The position numbers and the translations under genes are program-made. This document shows, piece after piece, positions 24,775-33,338 of a stretch of DNA of 64,000 bases. Under the pieces are notes generated by a model. That model had not been told where the DNA came from. It searched no databases and saw only the letters and a program-made list of their open reading frames with translations. This DNA comes from Moraxella sp. FZFQ2102. GTDB taxonomy: Bacteria; Pseudomonadota; Gammaproteobacteria; Pseudomonadales; Moraxellaceae. The stretch spans positions 558,001 through 622,000 of the forward strand of contig NZ_CP099960.1 in NCBI RefSeq assembly GCF_024137865.1, given 5' to 3'. The stretch's first letter is position 1, and every line of letters begins with the position of its first letter.

Positions 24775-26556
24775 ATGATGAGCATACAGTATCGTTTGGA
24801 TTTTGGCCGTTTTTATGATCATTTGTGCGATGTGACCATACAGTTTAACAGCGCAGAAGATGCGCCAAGTTTATCCATGGTGACTTGGATTGCAGGCAGT
24901 TATTTGATTCGTGAATTTGCCAAAAATATCACTCAGGTTAGTTATACGATCGCAGGTGATGACCGTGTTTATCGCGCCAATAAATCTGATAAGCACACCT
25001 TTAGGCTCGTCCATGCCAAAGCAGGCGATGCTATCACGGTACAGTATGAAATCTATTGTCATGATTTATCAGTGCGTACGGCATTTGTCGATCAGCAGCG
25101 GATTTTTGGGAATTTTAGCTCTTTATTATTGTTAATTAAAAATAATCAATTCACCCCTGCTACTATTGAGTTATTTTTATCTAAGAATTTTACTAATATT
25201 CATAAAAACTGCAGCATCGCCTGCGGTCTGCCACACGATATCAAGCATGGTGATGACGGGCTGACCTATCAATTTGCCGCGATGCCAAGCTTTGAGTATT
25301 TGGATTATCCGTTTGAGATCGGTACGCAAGATAAATTTGGCTTTGATGTGCGCGATCATGCAGGGCGAGGCATCCCCCACCGCGCGTTCATCGCAGGTCG
25401 CCATCAGGCAGATTTGACAAGGCTTAGCCACGATTTACAAAAAATCTGCCAAGCTTACATCGATTGGCTTGGCAGCGCGCCGTTTGCTGATTATACCTTT
25501 ATGACGATGGTCACGGGCAATGATTATGGTGGGCTTGAGCATATCAACTCCACCGCACTGGTCAGTCCGCGCAGTGATCTGCCGAGTGCTGCTGAGCCTG
25601 CCGTGCCATCGAGCGATTATCAGCGTTATCTGGGTCTGTGCAGCCATGAATATTTCCACGCGTGGTGGGTGAAGACTGTTAAGCCTGATGTGATGATTGA
25701 CAACCCTTTGATTGATGAAGCTTATACGCCGCTGCTGTGGGTATTTGAAGGATTTACATCGTATTTTGATGATTTGATGCTGCTACGCGCAGGTGTGATT
25801 GATAAAGAAAGCTATCTAAAATTATTAGCAGCACAAATCAATCGCTATCTACAGACCGATGGCAAAGCCCATCAAAGCGTCGCAGAATCAAGCTTCGATA
25901 CTTGGATCAAACTGTATCGCGCCGATGAGAATACCGCCAATCAAGGGGTGAGCTATTATAACAAAGGCGCACTGGTGGCGTGGCTATTGGATGCAACTTT
26001 ACTTGAAAATTCTGATGGCAAATACCGCCTGTTCGATGTGGTCAAGGCATTCTATGAGCGCGCGCACGGCAAGCCTTATGGCATGACGACCGACAGCCTT
26101 GATGAAGTCATTAGTGAGATGATGGGCAAAGATCAGTGGCAGGCATTTTATCAAGACTATGTCATCGGCACAGCGCCGCTACCGATCGGTGAGACTTTGG
26201 CGAAATTTGGTATCGATATCAAAGCAAGCACACAGACCAAGCCTTGGGGTATGACGCTAGACGAAAAAGCAAGTGGCTTAAAAATCAAGCACTTACATCG
26301 CAACAGCCAAGCAAGCAAAGCAGGCTTAAGCTTTAATGATGTCATCATCGCCATCAATGGACTCAAAGCAAGCAGCGCGCTGTTAAACCGCCAAATCGCC
26401 CTACAAAATACCACAGGGCAAGCGGTGCAAGTACACGCATTTCGCCGCGATGAGCTGATGACTTTTGATGTCCTAACAGCTGATGATGACACGCCTGCGA
26501 CCACGCATAAGCAAATGAGCCTAAGCGGTAATGGCGGTGCGTGGTTAGTGTTTTGA
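24775..26556 (+). CDS. M61-family metallopeptidase with C-terminal PDZ domain
   Basis: A 593-residue protease of the glycyl aminopeptidase (M61) family. The zinc motif HExxH is SHEYFHAWWVKTVKP (about residues 285-300), with a second zinc-ligand Glu in LWVFEGFTSYFDDL about 30 residues later. An N-terminal beta-sandwich domain (residues about 1-180) and a C-terminal PDZ domain (about 490-580, GLKIKHLHRNSQASKAGLSF) bracket the catalytic part. M61 enzymes trim N-terminal glycine or alanine. No signal peptide is evident, so it is probably cytoplasmic. Two adjacent ATGs (24775, 24778) are possible starts. A hairpin at 26625-26663 follows. Confidence 0.88.
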   Translation: MMSIQYRLDFGRFYDHLCDVTIQFNSAEDAPSLSMVTWIAGSYLIREFAKNITQVSYTIAGDDRVYRANKSDKHTFRLVHAKAGDAITVQYEIYCHDLSVRTAFVDQQRIFGNFSSLLLLIKNNQFTPATIELFLSKNFTNIHKNCSIACGLPHDIKHGDDGLTYQFAAMPSFEYLDYPFEIGTQDKFGFDVRDHAGRGIPHRAFIAGRHQADLTRLSHDLQKICQAYIDWLGSAPFADYTFMTMVTGNDYGGLEHINSTALVSPRSDLPSAAEPAVPSSDYQRYLGLCSHEYFHAWWVKTVKPDVMIDNPLIDEAYTPLLWVFEGFTSYFDDLMLLRAGVIDKESYLKLLAAQINRYLQTDGKAHQSVAESSFDTWIKLYRADENTANQGVSYYNKGALVAWLLDATLLENSDGKYRLFDVVKAFYERAHGKPYGMTTDSLDEVISEMMGKDQWQAFYQDYVIGTAPLPIGETLAKFGIDIKASTQTKPWGMTLDEKASGLKIKHLHRNSQASKAGLSFNDVIIAINGLKASSALLNRQIALQNTTGQAVQVHAFRRDELMTFDVLTADDDTPATTHKQMSLSGNGGAWLVF

Positions 26557-26624
26557 TTAAGCGCATGATGATTTCCAAGCCAATTGTGCAACAAAATTTA
26601 CAAAATGCACTTATAACCACTCCC

Positions 26625-26663
26625 AAACACTTGTAAACTCACAAATTGAATTTACAAGTGTTT
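26625..26663. repeat. 13-base inverted repeat between the M61 gene and the basic secreted protein gene
   Basis: AAACACTTGTAAA (26625-26637) is perfectly inverted at TTTACAAGTGTTT (26651-26663). It could terminate the M61 transcript or act in the 5' region of the downstream gene. A second 8-base inverted repeat (GCATCAAG 26676-26683, CTTGATGC 26696-26703) lies just before the next ribosome site. Confidence 0.7.
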
Positions 26664-26722
26664 GCTTTAATATACGCATCAAGTCCACTATCGGTCTTGA
26701 TGCTTATTTTATAGGAAATATC

Positions 26723-27007
26723 ATGTCAATCAAACAACTTATCACCGCATTTACCTTATCGGCATTTACTTTGACCGCAATGGCTGCACCACAAAACGCA
26801 CAACCTACCAAACCAGAAACTGCACAAACCGTTCAAAAACAAGCTAAGAAAACTGACCATCAGTCTGAAAAACAAGCCAAAAAGAAAACCAAGAAAGCTG
26901 AGCAAAAAATGAAAAAACAAAACAAAAAGCCAGTAAAGAAAAAGCTTTCACAAGAGAAAAAACCAACAAACAAAATCGCTGAACAAGCAAAAAAGCAAGT
27001 AAAATAA
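26723..27007 (+). CDS. Small lysine-rich secreted protein
   Basis: A 94-residue protein with a signal peptide (MSIKQLITAFTLSAFTL, cleavage near AMA). The mature part is made almost only of Lys, Gln, Ala, Thr and Pro, with repeated KKxxKKxEQKxKK blocks, so it is highly basic and probably disordered in the periplasm. The composition recalls acid-shock proteins such as enterobacterial Asr, but homology is not claimed. It has a good ribosome site (ATAGGAAATATC) behind a 28-base hairpin at 26676-26703. A strong terminator shared with the convergent rluE-like gene follows at 27017-27048. Confidence 0.7.
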   Translation: MSIKQLITAFTLSAFTLTAMAAPQNAQPTKPETAQTVQKQAKKTDHQSEKQAKKKTKKAEQKMKKQNKKPVKKKLSQEKKPTNKIAEQAKKQVK

Positions 27008-27016
27008 TTTTCTGAC

Positions 27017-27048
27017 AAAAGACGCCAATTTAAAATATGGCGTCTTTT
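27017..27048. terminator. Bidirectional terminator between the secreted protein and rluE-like genes
   Basis: AAAAGACGCCA (27017-27027) pairs with TGGCGTCTTTT (27038-27048), with T-tracts in both directions. Confidence 0.85.
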
Positions 27049-27049
27049 T

Positions 27050-27772
27050 TTATCCACCAAATTTCGGTGGTCTTGGGCGTTTGGCAGATTTTCGGTTATT
27101 TTTAAATGCTTTGGCGGCATGACCGACAGGCTTTGTGGTTGCAGGCTTTGGTGTGTTGTCACTGATGCCCATTTTGGCAAGCTCATCGGCGGACAAGCTA
27201 AGCGTGCGATACTCCCCGACCTCCAAATCACCAAGCGTCCATGTGCCGACTTGATGGCGAATCAATCGCAAGCACGGCAAGCCCACATGAGCGACCATGC
27301 GTCGCACTTGGCGGTTCTTGCCTTCGATGATACTAATGGCAAGCCAAGCAGTTGGAATACTTGCCCGACTGCGAATCGGTGGCGTACGCGCCCACAGTGT
27401 GATGGGCAGCTCATCATCAGCTAGATGCTTGACGGTCGCGGGCAGCGTTTTACCATCTTTTAGCATCACGCCTGATTGCAGCGCGTGAATCTGCTCAGCA
27501 CTGGGAATGTTCTCAACTTGCACCAGATAAGTCTTGGCGTGCTTAGCATTGTATTTGGCATTGATGGCGGTGGGCGGCGTGGTGATGGCATGATTGAGCA
27601 CGCCATGATCGGTCAAGACAAGCAAGCCTTCAGAATCCTTATCCAATCGCCCTGCCACACGCAGCGATTTGTCCGTGAAAAAATCTGCCAAAGTCGCCAT
27701 GCCGTCATGCTCTTTGCGAAATTGGCTATGTACGCCATAAGGCTTGTTAAATAAAATTACCGTCGCTGTCAT
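27050..27772 (-). CDS. rluE: RluE/RsuA-family pseudouridine synthase
   Basis: A 240-residue RNA-modifying enzyme of the RsuA/RluB/RluE family. The catalytic aspartate is in AGRLDKDSEGLLVLT (about residues 40-55). HAKTYLVQVE and IIEGKNRQVRRMVAHVG are the later conserved stretches. It lacks an N-terminal S4 domain, which fits RluE (23S rRNA U2457 in E. coli). A basic C-terminal tail of about 35 residues (KPATTKPVGHAAKAFKN) extends beyond the catalytic domain. RluE versus a paralogue cannot be settled by eye. Confidence 0.8.
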   Translation of the reverse strand: MTATVILFNKPYGVHSQFRKEHDGMATLADFFTDKSLRVAGRLDKDSEGLLVLTDHGVLNHAITTPPTAINAKYNAKHAKTYLVQVENIPSAEQIHALQSGVMLKDGKTLPATVKHLADDELPITLWARTPPIRSRASIPTAWLAISIIEGKNRQVRRMVAHVGLPCLRLIRHQVGTWTLGDLEVGEYRTLSLSADELAKMGISDNTPKPATTKPVGHAAKAFKNNRKSAKRPRPPKFGG

Positions 27773-27834
27773 TATTTGCTCTTTTTGGTACTTATTTGAC
27801 CAAAATCATCTCTGAGCGTATGCGATACGCCCCT

Positions 27835-27879
27835 ATAAAACAAAACCAAGCGATATGATACCGCTTGGTTTTGTTTTAT
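27835..27879. terminator. Strong bidirectional terminator after the OmpA-like gene
   Basis: An 18-base perfect stem (27835-27852 with 27862-27879, containing CAAAACCAAGCG / CGCTTGGTTTTG) lies 16 bases downstream of the minus-strand gene stop, with T-rich arms in both directions. Confidence 0.9.
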
Positions 27880-27894
27880 ACAATGCTGAATCGA

Positions 27895-29958
27895 TTATTT
27901 TGCCAATACTGAAAATTCGATACGGCGGTTTTGGAAGCGACCTTGCTCGGTGGCATTGGTGGCTACTGGTTGATCAGGGCCGACGCCAGCAGTTGCTAGA
28001 CGAGCGGTATCCACACCTTTTGATACTAGGTAATCACGCACCGCGTTCGCACGAGATTCTGACAGTTTTTTGTTCATGTCAGCATTGCCTTGGCTGTCGG
28101 TGTGACCTGTGATTTGCAGGCCTGCGTCTTTCAGTTCAGCCATTTTTGCCACAGCCAAATCAAGGATGGCTTTGTTTTCAGCTGGGATTTCGCTTGAGCC
28201 TGATGCGAAGTTGATGATCTGCATATTCAACGCCTTGACCAAGTCTTCAGCGGTAGAATCTGCGGTTAGCGCTTCTAGTGCAGCTTTGGCTGAAGTGTTG
28301 CCTGCAGCAGCGGCCGCAGCAGCATCAAGCTTAGGCTCAGCTTCGACGACGAAATCAGCAGGTACAGCAGCTTTAGCCGCTTCAACAAGCTTCGCCACAG
28401 TCGCTTCATCAGCTGCATTAAAGCGGATGGTCTTATCTTCGATGCTCACGCTGGCATTTGGCACGCCTTTCATCACACCTAGGATGGCAGGCAGCTGCTC
28501 GGCAGCCGGTAGGGTCGCTGCGTGCGCAGTATCGACATTGGCTTGGCAAGCATCTGCACCAAAGGCAGCGCTCAGTGCTGATTTGATACCAGTGATCACA
28601 CCTTCTTCACCAGCGGTCGCTGCGCATGAATCGATGGCATTGCCCGTAGCGTCAGTTGCGATGGTGACTTTGGCTGGTGCAGCATTGGCATTGGCAGCAG
28701 CCGCGTCGCCTTGAGCGGCATCAGCTTGTGGATTTAGTAGTGATTCGATGGTACCTGCTTGTACATCAAAGTCAGCAGGAACGATGCCTTTGGCTTGCTC
28801 GACAAGCTTAGCCACTGTTGCATCATCCGCACCGCCAAAGCGCACTGCTTTATCCGCGATGCCCAAAGTAGCATTTGGCACGCCTTTGATTAAGCCAAGT
28901 AGCGCAGGTAGATGTGGCTCAGCCGCCATGCTGTCAGCGCGGTCGGTCGCGGTGTTCAGCTCACATTTATCGGCAGTGAATAGACCTGTGATGGCAGCGC
29001 GGATGTTGCCCACCAAGCCTTCAGAGCCAGCTTGTGCAGTACATGATGCGATGGCTTGACCGGTGCTGTCCATAGTGACGCCAAGTACGGCTGGATTGAC
29101 CGCAGTTGCTGCGCTGCTTGCGCCTGCTTCTTGTGCCACTGGTGCAGCGACTGGCGCTGGTGAATCTTGGCAGCTGCGCAGTAGTAGCCATGCTAGACCC
29201 GCAAAGATTAATAGACCGATGATCGGCAGCAAGCTTTTTAAGAAGCCGCCTTTTTTCTCTTCGGTCACGACTGTAGAAGTATCGACATGGGTCGCAGTTG
29301 GCGCAGCAGCAGCTTTTGGATCAGCTTTGTCGCTCTTGATGTCAGCAGCTTTGACAGCGGTAGCAGCGACGGCAGCAGCACCTGCACCGACAGCAGCGGT
29401 AGCAGCAGCCACTGGCGCGATTGATGATTTGTCTTCGGTAGCTTGGGCAACTGGAGCTACAGCGTCAGTGGTAACAGCGGTGTTTTTGACGATGCCATTT
29501 GCCAAAGTCGCACCGCCTGCCAATAGACCCGCTGGCAAAAATGCACTTGCCCATGCTGGCAATACACCATTAAAGCCTTGTAGTGATGATTTGACGAACT
29601 GCGCCACTGGCGCGCCGCCTGCAAGTTCTTCGATTTTTGCAAAGCTGTGCGCCGATGCTGCGCCTGTGACGGCTGATACAGCTTCACTTGATACGCCAAA
29701 TTCTTGAGCGAATTTTGCAATCATTGACTGCGTGTCATTGCCCATGACCGCACCCAGTAGCGCTTGACCATAGTCCACTGTCTCATCAGATACCGCTTGT
29801 GCCGCAGTAACAGTGCCAGCGTCTGCTAGGCGCGCTGCGAACAGTGGATAAAATACTGACAAAATGCCTGCTTTGGCATCGTTATTGCCCGCCACATCCT
29901 TGGTCATGGCAAGTACATAAGGGGTCACAAATTCGCTTAATTTGGCGATCAGGTTCAT
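27895..29958 (-). CDS. OmpA-family chimeric envelope protein with DUF937-like N-terminus and duplicated BON-like repeats
   Basis: A 687-residue protein made of several parts. Residues about 1-150 form a DUF937-like helical domain (ILSVFYPLFAARL, DYGQALLGAVMGNDTQSMI). An Ala-rich linker leads to a membrane helix (LLPIIGLLIFAGLAWLLL, about residue 245). Two related blocks of about 110 residues follow (near 300-420 and 430-560) with matching KGVPNATLGIADKAVRFGG and KGVPNASVSIEDKTIRFNA cores of BON-like type. The C-terminus is an OmpA peptidoglycan-binding domain (INFASGSSEIP, LQITGHTDSQGN, LSESRANAVRDYL, GRFQNRRIEF). Inferred role is anchoring the inner membrane to the cell wall. Start follows GGAGCTATT. 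Confidence 0.82.
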   Translation of the reverse strand: MNLIAKLSEFVTPYVLAMTKDVAGNNDAKAGILSVFYPLFAARLADAGTVTAAQAVSDETVDYGQALLGAVMGNDTQSMIAKFAQEFGVSSEAVSAVTGAASAHSFAKIEELAGGAPVAQFVKSSLQGFNGVLPAWASAFLPAGLLAGGATLANGIVKNTAVTTDAVAPVAQATEDKSSIAPVAAATAAVGAGAAAVAATAVKAADIKSDKADPKAAAAPTATHVDTSTVVTEEKKGGFLKSLLPIIGLLIFAGLAWLLLRSCQDSPAPVAAPVAQEAGASSAATAVNPAVLGVTMDSTGQAIASCTAQAGSEGLVGNIRAAITGLFTADKCELNTATDRADSMAAEPHLPALLGLIKGVPNATLGIADKAVRFGGADDATVAKLVEQAKGIVPADFDVQAGTIESLLNPQADAAQGDAAAANANAAPAKVTIATDATGNAIDSCAATAGEEGVITGIKSALSAAFGADACQANVDTAHAATLPAAEQLPAILGVMKGVPNASVSIEDKTIRFNAADEATVAKLVEAAKAAVPADFVVEAEPKLDAAAAAAAGNTSAKAALEALTADSTAEDLVKALNMQIINFASGSSEIPAENKAILDLAVAKMAELKDAGLQITGHTDSQGNADMNKKLSESRANAVRDYLVSKGVDTARLATAGVGPDQPVATNATEQGRFQNRRIEFSVLAK

Positions 29959-30274
29959 AATAGCTCCACTGAAATAAAAAAAGTTTAACCACGAAAAATC
30001 GGCAAGTTAAGCATCATTGCCCTTATTGCCCTTTTGCCGTGAAACATCTGCACATCTGCGATATATTGTGACTGATTTTTGGACAAGATAAAAGGGTTTG
30101 CAACAATTAACAAACACAATCCATTGATTTTTCATCTTTTTTGGAAAAACTGTTACAAAACTCATGTAAAACTTACCAATACTCACCGATTCAGCCGCCA
30201 TTTCTGCCAAGACGGTTGGTTTTTGTGCGTGTCGTGCTATACTACGGTAATTTTTTATTATTAAGTTTAATGCC
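29959..30274. other. 316-bp divergent intergenic region
   Basis: Lies between the minus-strand OmpA-like gene and the plus-strand rhomboid gene. No convincing gene was seen; one short open frame lacks a ribosome site and a coding-like composition. The rhomboid promoter is at 30216-30243. Confidence 0.6.
30216..30243 (+). promoter_or_regulatory. Promoter of the rhomboid protease gene
   Basis: TTGGTT (30216-30221), a 16-base spacer and TATACT (30238-30243) lie about 30 bases before the start. Confidence 0.55.
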
Positions 30275-30880
30275 ATGAATCATACCACCGCCATTATCAT
30301 CATTACTGTTATCATTAGTATCGCCGCTTGGCAATCGCGTCCGCTGTTTGAGCGGTTGATTTTTTGGCCGCCTGCGATCAAAAAAGGTCAAATCGACCGC
30401 CTATTAACGCACGGATTTATCCATGCTGATGGGATGCATCTGCTGTTTAATATGTTTACGCTGTACTTTTTTGGGCGGGTGATTGAGCAGTTTTATATCA
30501 GTCGCTTTGGTAGTCTTGGCTTTGTCGGCTTTTATGTGCTGTCGATCATCGCCGCGATCATTCCGACTTATCTTGCCCAAAAGGACAACGCGCGCTATTC
30601 AAGTCTTGGTGCATCAGGCGCAGTCTCCGCGGTGCTGTTTGCGTTTATCTTGTTTGCACCGTGGGAGACTTTGTATTTATTTGCCATCATTCCCATTCCT
30701 GCAATCATCTTTGCCGCCGCTTATGTGGCGTATAGCATCTATGCCGATCGCCGCGGCGGTAGCACAACCAACCACTCAGCGCATCTATTCGGCGCGGTCT
30801 TTGGTGTAGTAGCGACGATCGCAATCGAGCCAAAGCTTATCATGCATTTTATCAATGCACTGCTTAATCCGTCGTTTTGA
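30275..30880 (+). CDS. Rhomboid-family intramembrane serine protease
   Basis: A 201-residue membrane protease with six hydrophobic segments. The catalytic Ser is in SLGASGAVSAVLFAF (GxSG motif, about residue 112), the His is in NHSAHLFGAVFG (about 165), and the conserved His-Asn pair is in MHLLFNMFTLYFFG. It is shorter than GlpG and lacks a cytoplasmic domain. Substrates in this organism are unknown. It is followed by the phzF-like gene after 43 bases, so the two may share a transcript. Confidence 0.88.
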   Translation: MNHTTAIIIITVIISIAAWQSRPLFERLIFWPPAIKKGQIDRLLTHGFIHADGMHLLFNMFTLYFFGRVIEQFYISRFGSLGFVGFYVLSIIAAIIPTYLAQKDNARYSSLGASGAVSAVLFAFILFAPWETLYLFAIIPIPAIIFAAAYVAYSIYADRRGGSTTNHSAHLFGAVFGVVATIAIEPKLIMHFINALLNPSF

Positions 30881-30923
30881 TGGATTGATGGATAAACTTG
30901 ATGGATGAACTTACGAGATTTTG

Positions 30924-31793
30924 ATGACAAAACTACCCTATTATCTGGTCAATGTTTTTGCCGAGACGCATTTTGGCGGCAATCCTTTGGCGGTATTTAC
31001 CAATGCTGCCATGCTAAATGATACCCAAATGCAAGCGATTGCCAAGCAGTTCAACTTAAGCGAAACGGTGTTTATTCAGCCAAGTAATGATGATCATGTG
31101 GTGGCAAATTTGCGGATTTTTACACCCAATTATGAAATGCCCTTTGCAGGTCATCCGACACTGGGTGCAAGTTTTGTATTATCACAGCTTAATAATCTGC
31201 CCGATCAATTTATCATCAATACTCAAGCCAAAGCCGTACACATCCACCGAGATGATGTACAAATTTTCTTAACCATCAGCGGCTTTGAAGTTACGCCCTG
31301 TCAAGTTAGTCAAGCTTATCTGACTGATATTTGCCAAATTAATTCAAATAAAATCAATTATCTGGGTTATTTTGCCAATAGTGGCACAACGCAGTTTTTG
31401 CTACAATTAGACAGCTTAGATGACTTATTGCACGCCAAGATCGATTTGATAAAATTACAAGAATTATTCGCCAAGCACTGCCCTGATACAAGTGCTGAGC
31501 CGTCAATTTATCTGTGGTATCAAGATGAATATTGTGAAGAAATCATTCACTCAAGAATGCTGTTTGAACAAGATGGCATCTTCATCGAAGACACTGGCAC
31601 AGGCTCTGCGTGCGCCAATCTTGGGGCGTATCTGATTCATCAAGGACTGACACCGACACGCAAAACCATCCATCAAGGCGATCATTTGGGGCGTGCCAAC
31701 CGCTTGTATCTAAATATCGATACAGCACAGAACATCCAAGTCGGCGGACGCGTAGTGATGGTGGGTACTGGGGAGTTATGGCTAGATGGGTGA
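30924..31793 (+). CDS. PhzF-family isomerase/epimerase
   Basis: A 289-residue protein of the phenazine-biosynthesis PhzF family, diaminopimelate-epimerase fold. The N-terminal VNVFAETHFGGNPLAVF has the active-site region, followed by ETVFIQPSNDDHVVANLRIF, FTPNYEMPFAGHPTLGASFV and the C-terminal EDTGTGSACANLGAYL. No phenazine or antibiotic cluster lies around, so this is one of the widespread housekeeping PhzF relatives with unknown substrate. ATG 30924 is chosen over a TTG at 30921. It converges with ccmB; the intervening 28 bases hold a small hairpin (31796-31820). Confidence 0.85.
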   Translation: MTKLPYYLVNVFAETHFGGNPLAVFTNAAMLNDTQMQAIAKQFNLSETVFIQPSNDDHVVANLRIFTPNYEMPFAGHPTLGASFVLSQLNNLPDQFIINTQAKAVHIHRDDVQIFLTISGFEVTPCQVSQAYLTDICQINSNKINYLGYFANSGTTQFLLQLDSLDDLLHAKIDLIKLQELFAKHCPDTSAEPSIYLWYQDEYCEEIIHSRMLFEQDGIFIEDTGTGSACANLGAYLIHQGLTPTRKTIHQGDHLGRANRLYLNIDTAQNIQVGGRVVMVGTGELWLDG

Positions 31794-31795
31794 TT

Positions 31796-31820
31796 TTTGA
31801 TTGGATAAAACTCAATCAAA
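31796..31820. terminator. Short hairpin between phzF-like and ccmB genes
   Basis: TTTGATTG (31796-31803) and CAATCAAA (31813-31820) flank a nine-base loop between convergent stops. The T-run is weak. Confidence 0.5.
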
Positions 31821-31821
31821 T

Positions 31822-32496
31822 TCAATCCGACCATGCCATTTTTAGCACTTGTGCAACCGCCCACGGCGTCACCAGTACTGCGATAATACTACCTGCTGCA
31901 AGCAGCGCCAATGTCGGCAAGCCATTTAATCCTGTAGCGTGCAAATCCACCGCGCCAGTAGCGAAAATCAGCACTGGCAGCTGCATGGGTAGCGCAATCA
32001 GCGGCACAAGCACCGCGCCATTTTTCAGTGTCAATGTCAAGCTACTGGCAATGGCAGACAGCGCAAGCAATAACGGCGAGCCGATGATAATAGAAAGCGC
32101 AAGTATCGCCGCATCAGCAGCATTCATGCCAAACAGCACAATCACCAACAACGACAGCACCGCTACCACCCCTGCACTGAACAGCCAATGCACCATCAAC
32201 CGCGCCAGCACCCACACAGACAGCGGCGCACCTGCTACCACTATTTGCGCAAGCGTGCCATTATCAAATTCACCGCGAAATAAATCATCCACCCCGATCA
32301 CAAGCGCAATCAGCGCCGCAATCCACACCGCTGATGGCGCAAGGCGTAATAACAGATTCGGCTCGCTACCGATGGCAAGTGGAAACAGCGTAATGATAAG
32401 CAAAAACAGCACAATCGGAAACAGCCACTGCACCGCACCCTGTCTTTTGATCTGCCATTCGCGCGCAAGCATGGTCATAAAAGCCTGAGTCATCAT
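31822..32496 (-). CDS. ccmB: Heme exporter permease CcmB
   Basis: A 224-residue inner-membrane protein with six hydrophobic segments, the permease of the CcmAB(C) complex used in cytochrome c maturation. Family hallmarks are FPIVLFLLIITLFPLAIG, DDLFRGEFDNGTLAQIVVAG and VLVPLIALPMQLPVLIFATGA. The start overlaps the ccmA stop by four bases (ATGA). The remaining ccm genes (ccmC onward) are not in this window and the gene is followed directly by a convergent gene. Confidence 0.92.
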   Translation of the reverse strand: MMTQAFMTMLAREWQIKRQGAVQWLFPIVLFLLIITLFPLAIGSEPNLLLRLAPSAVWIAALIALVIGVDDLFRGEFDNGTLAQIVVAGAPLSVWVLARLMVHWLFSAGVVAVLSLLVIVLFGMNAADAAILALSIIIGSPLLLALSAIASSLTLTLKNGAVLVPLIALPMQLPVLIFATGAVDLHATGLNGLPTLALLAAGSIIAVLVTPWAVAQVLKMAWSD

Positions 32497-33140
32497 AATG
32501 CAAACTCCGCCAAATCAAGCGTGCAAGTCGCCGCATAGGTCGCTTGGTGACTAGTCATCAGCACCGCGCCACCTGATTTGGCAAATGCCGCAATGCGGTT
32601 TTCTAAGTGCGTGACCATCGCCACATCGAGCGCGGTCAAAGGCTCATCAAGCAGCCAAAATGGTGCGTGCGCCACATCCAGCACGAACAATCGCGCAAGC
32701 CCCACACGGCGCATCTGCCCTGCTGACAACTGCGCACAGCTGACATCTTCAAGACCATCCAAACCCACGCAAGATAACGCCTGCTCAATCATCGCCGCGT
32801 CCGCATCCACACCATACAGCGACAATAAAAAGCGTAAATTCTGCTCAACGGTCAAAGCTGCACTGATGCCCAACTGATGCGAGACATAGACGCACGCACC
32901 ACTCATGCGCGCCTTGCCCGTCGTGATGGGCAGTAGCCCTGCGATTTGGGATAACAGCGTGGTTTTGCCCAAGCCATTTTCACCGATCAAATGACAAACA
33001 TCGCCTGCATACAGCGTTTTATTCACCGTTTGGCACAGCAAAAAATCACCGCGCTGCACATCGACATGATCAAGGTGCAAAATCGGTGAACAGCTAAGCG
33101 CATCAGCGGTTTGAGCGTCAAATTCGGTGGCGTTTGTCAT
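32493..33140 (-). CDS. ccmA: Heme exporter ATP-binding protein CcmA
   Basis: A 215-residue ABC ATPase. Walker A is GENGLGKTTLL, the signature is LSAGQMRRVGLARLF and Walker B is FWLLDEPLTALD. CcmA uses ATP to release heme-loaded CcmE from CcmC during cytochrome c assembly. It is followed by ccmB with a four-base overlap, so the pair is translated together. Upstream of it there is no other ccm gene; ybjN lies divergent. Confidence 0.9.
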   Translation of the reverse strand: MTNATEFDAQTADALSCSPILHLDHVDVQRGDFLLCQTVNKTLYAGDVCHLIGENGLGKTTLLSQIAGLLPITTGKARMSGACVYVSHQLGISAALTVEQNLRFLLSLYGVDADAAMIEQALSCVGLDGLEDVSCAQLSAGQMRRVGLARLFVLDVAHAPFWLLDEPLTALDVAMVTHLENRIAAFAKSGGAVLMTSHQATYAATCTLDLAEFAL

Positions 33141-33338
33141 GAATACCTAATAAATATCCCGTTGTCATGAAAGTCTTGGCAAAATAAATCAATCTGCCTA
33201 TCATACCAAAAAACCGTATTGATTGCTGAAGTTTTGTTTCATACGGATTAAAAAACTCTGCCGCCATCAGTTAGTACTACCGATTTGGGCAAAAATTTGT
33301 TATGCTAATGGCTGAATCATGCCGTATCGATACATTTC

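Noticed and set aside
30007..30276. Open frame of 89 codons on the minus strand overlapping the rhomboid start
   Set aside because: It overlaps the rhomboid promoter and start, has no ribosome site and no coding-like composition.
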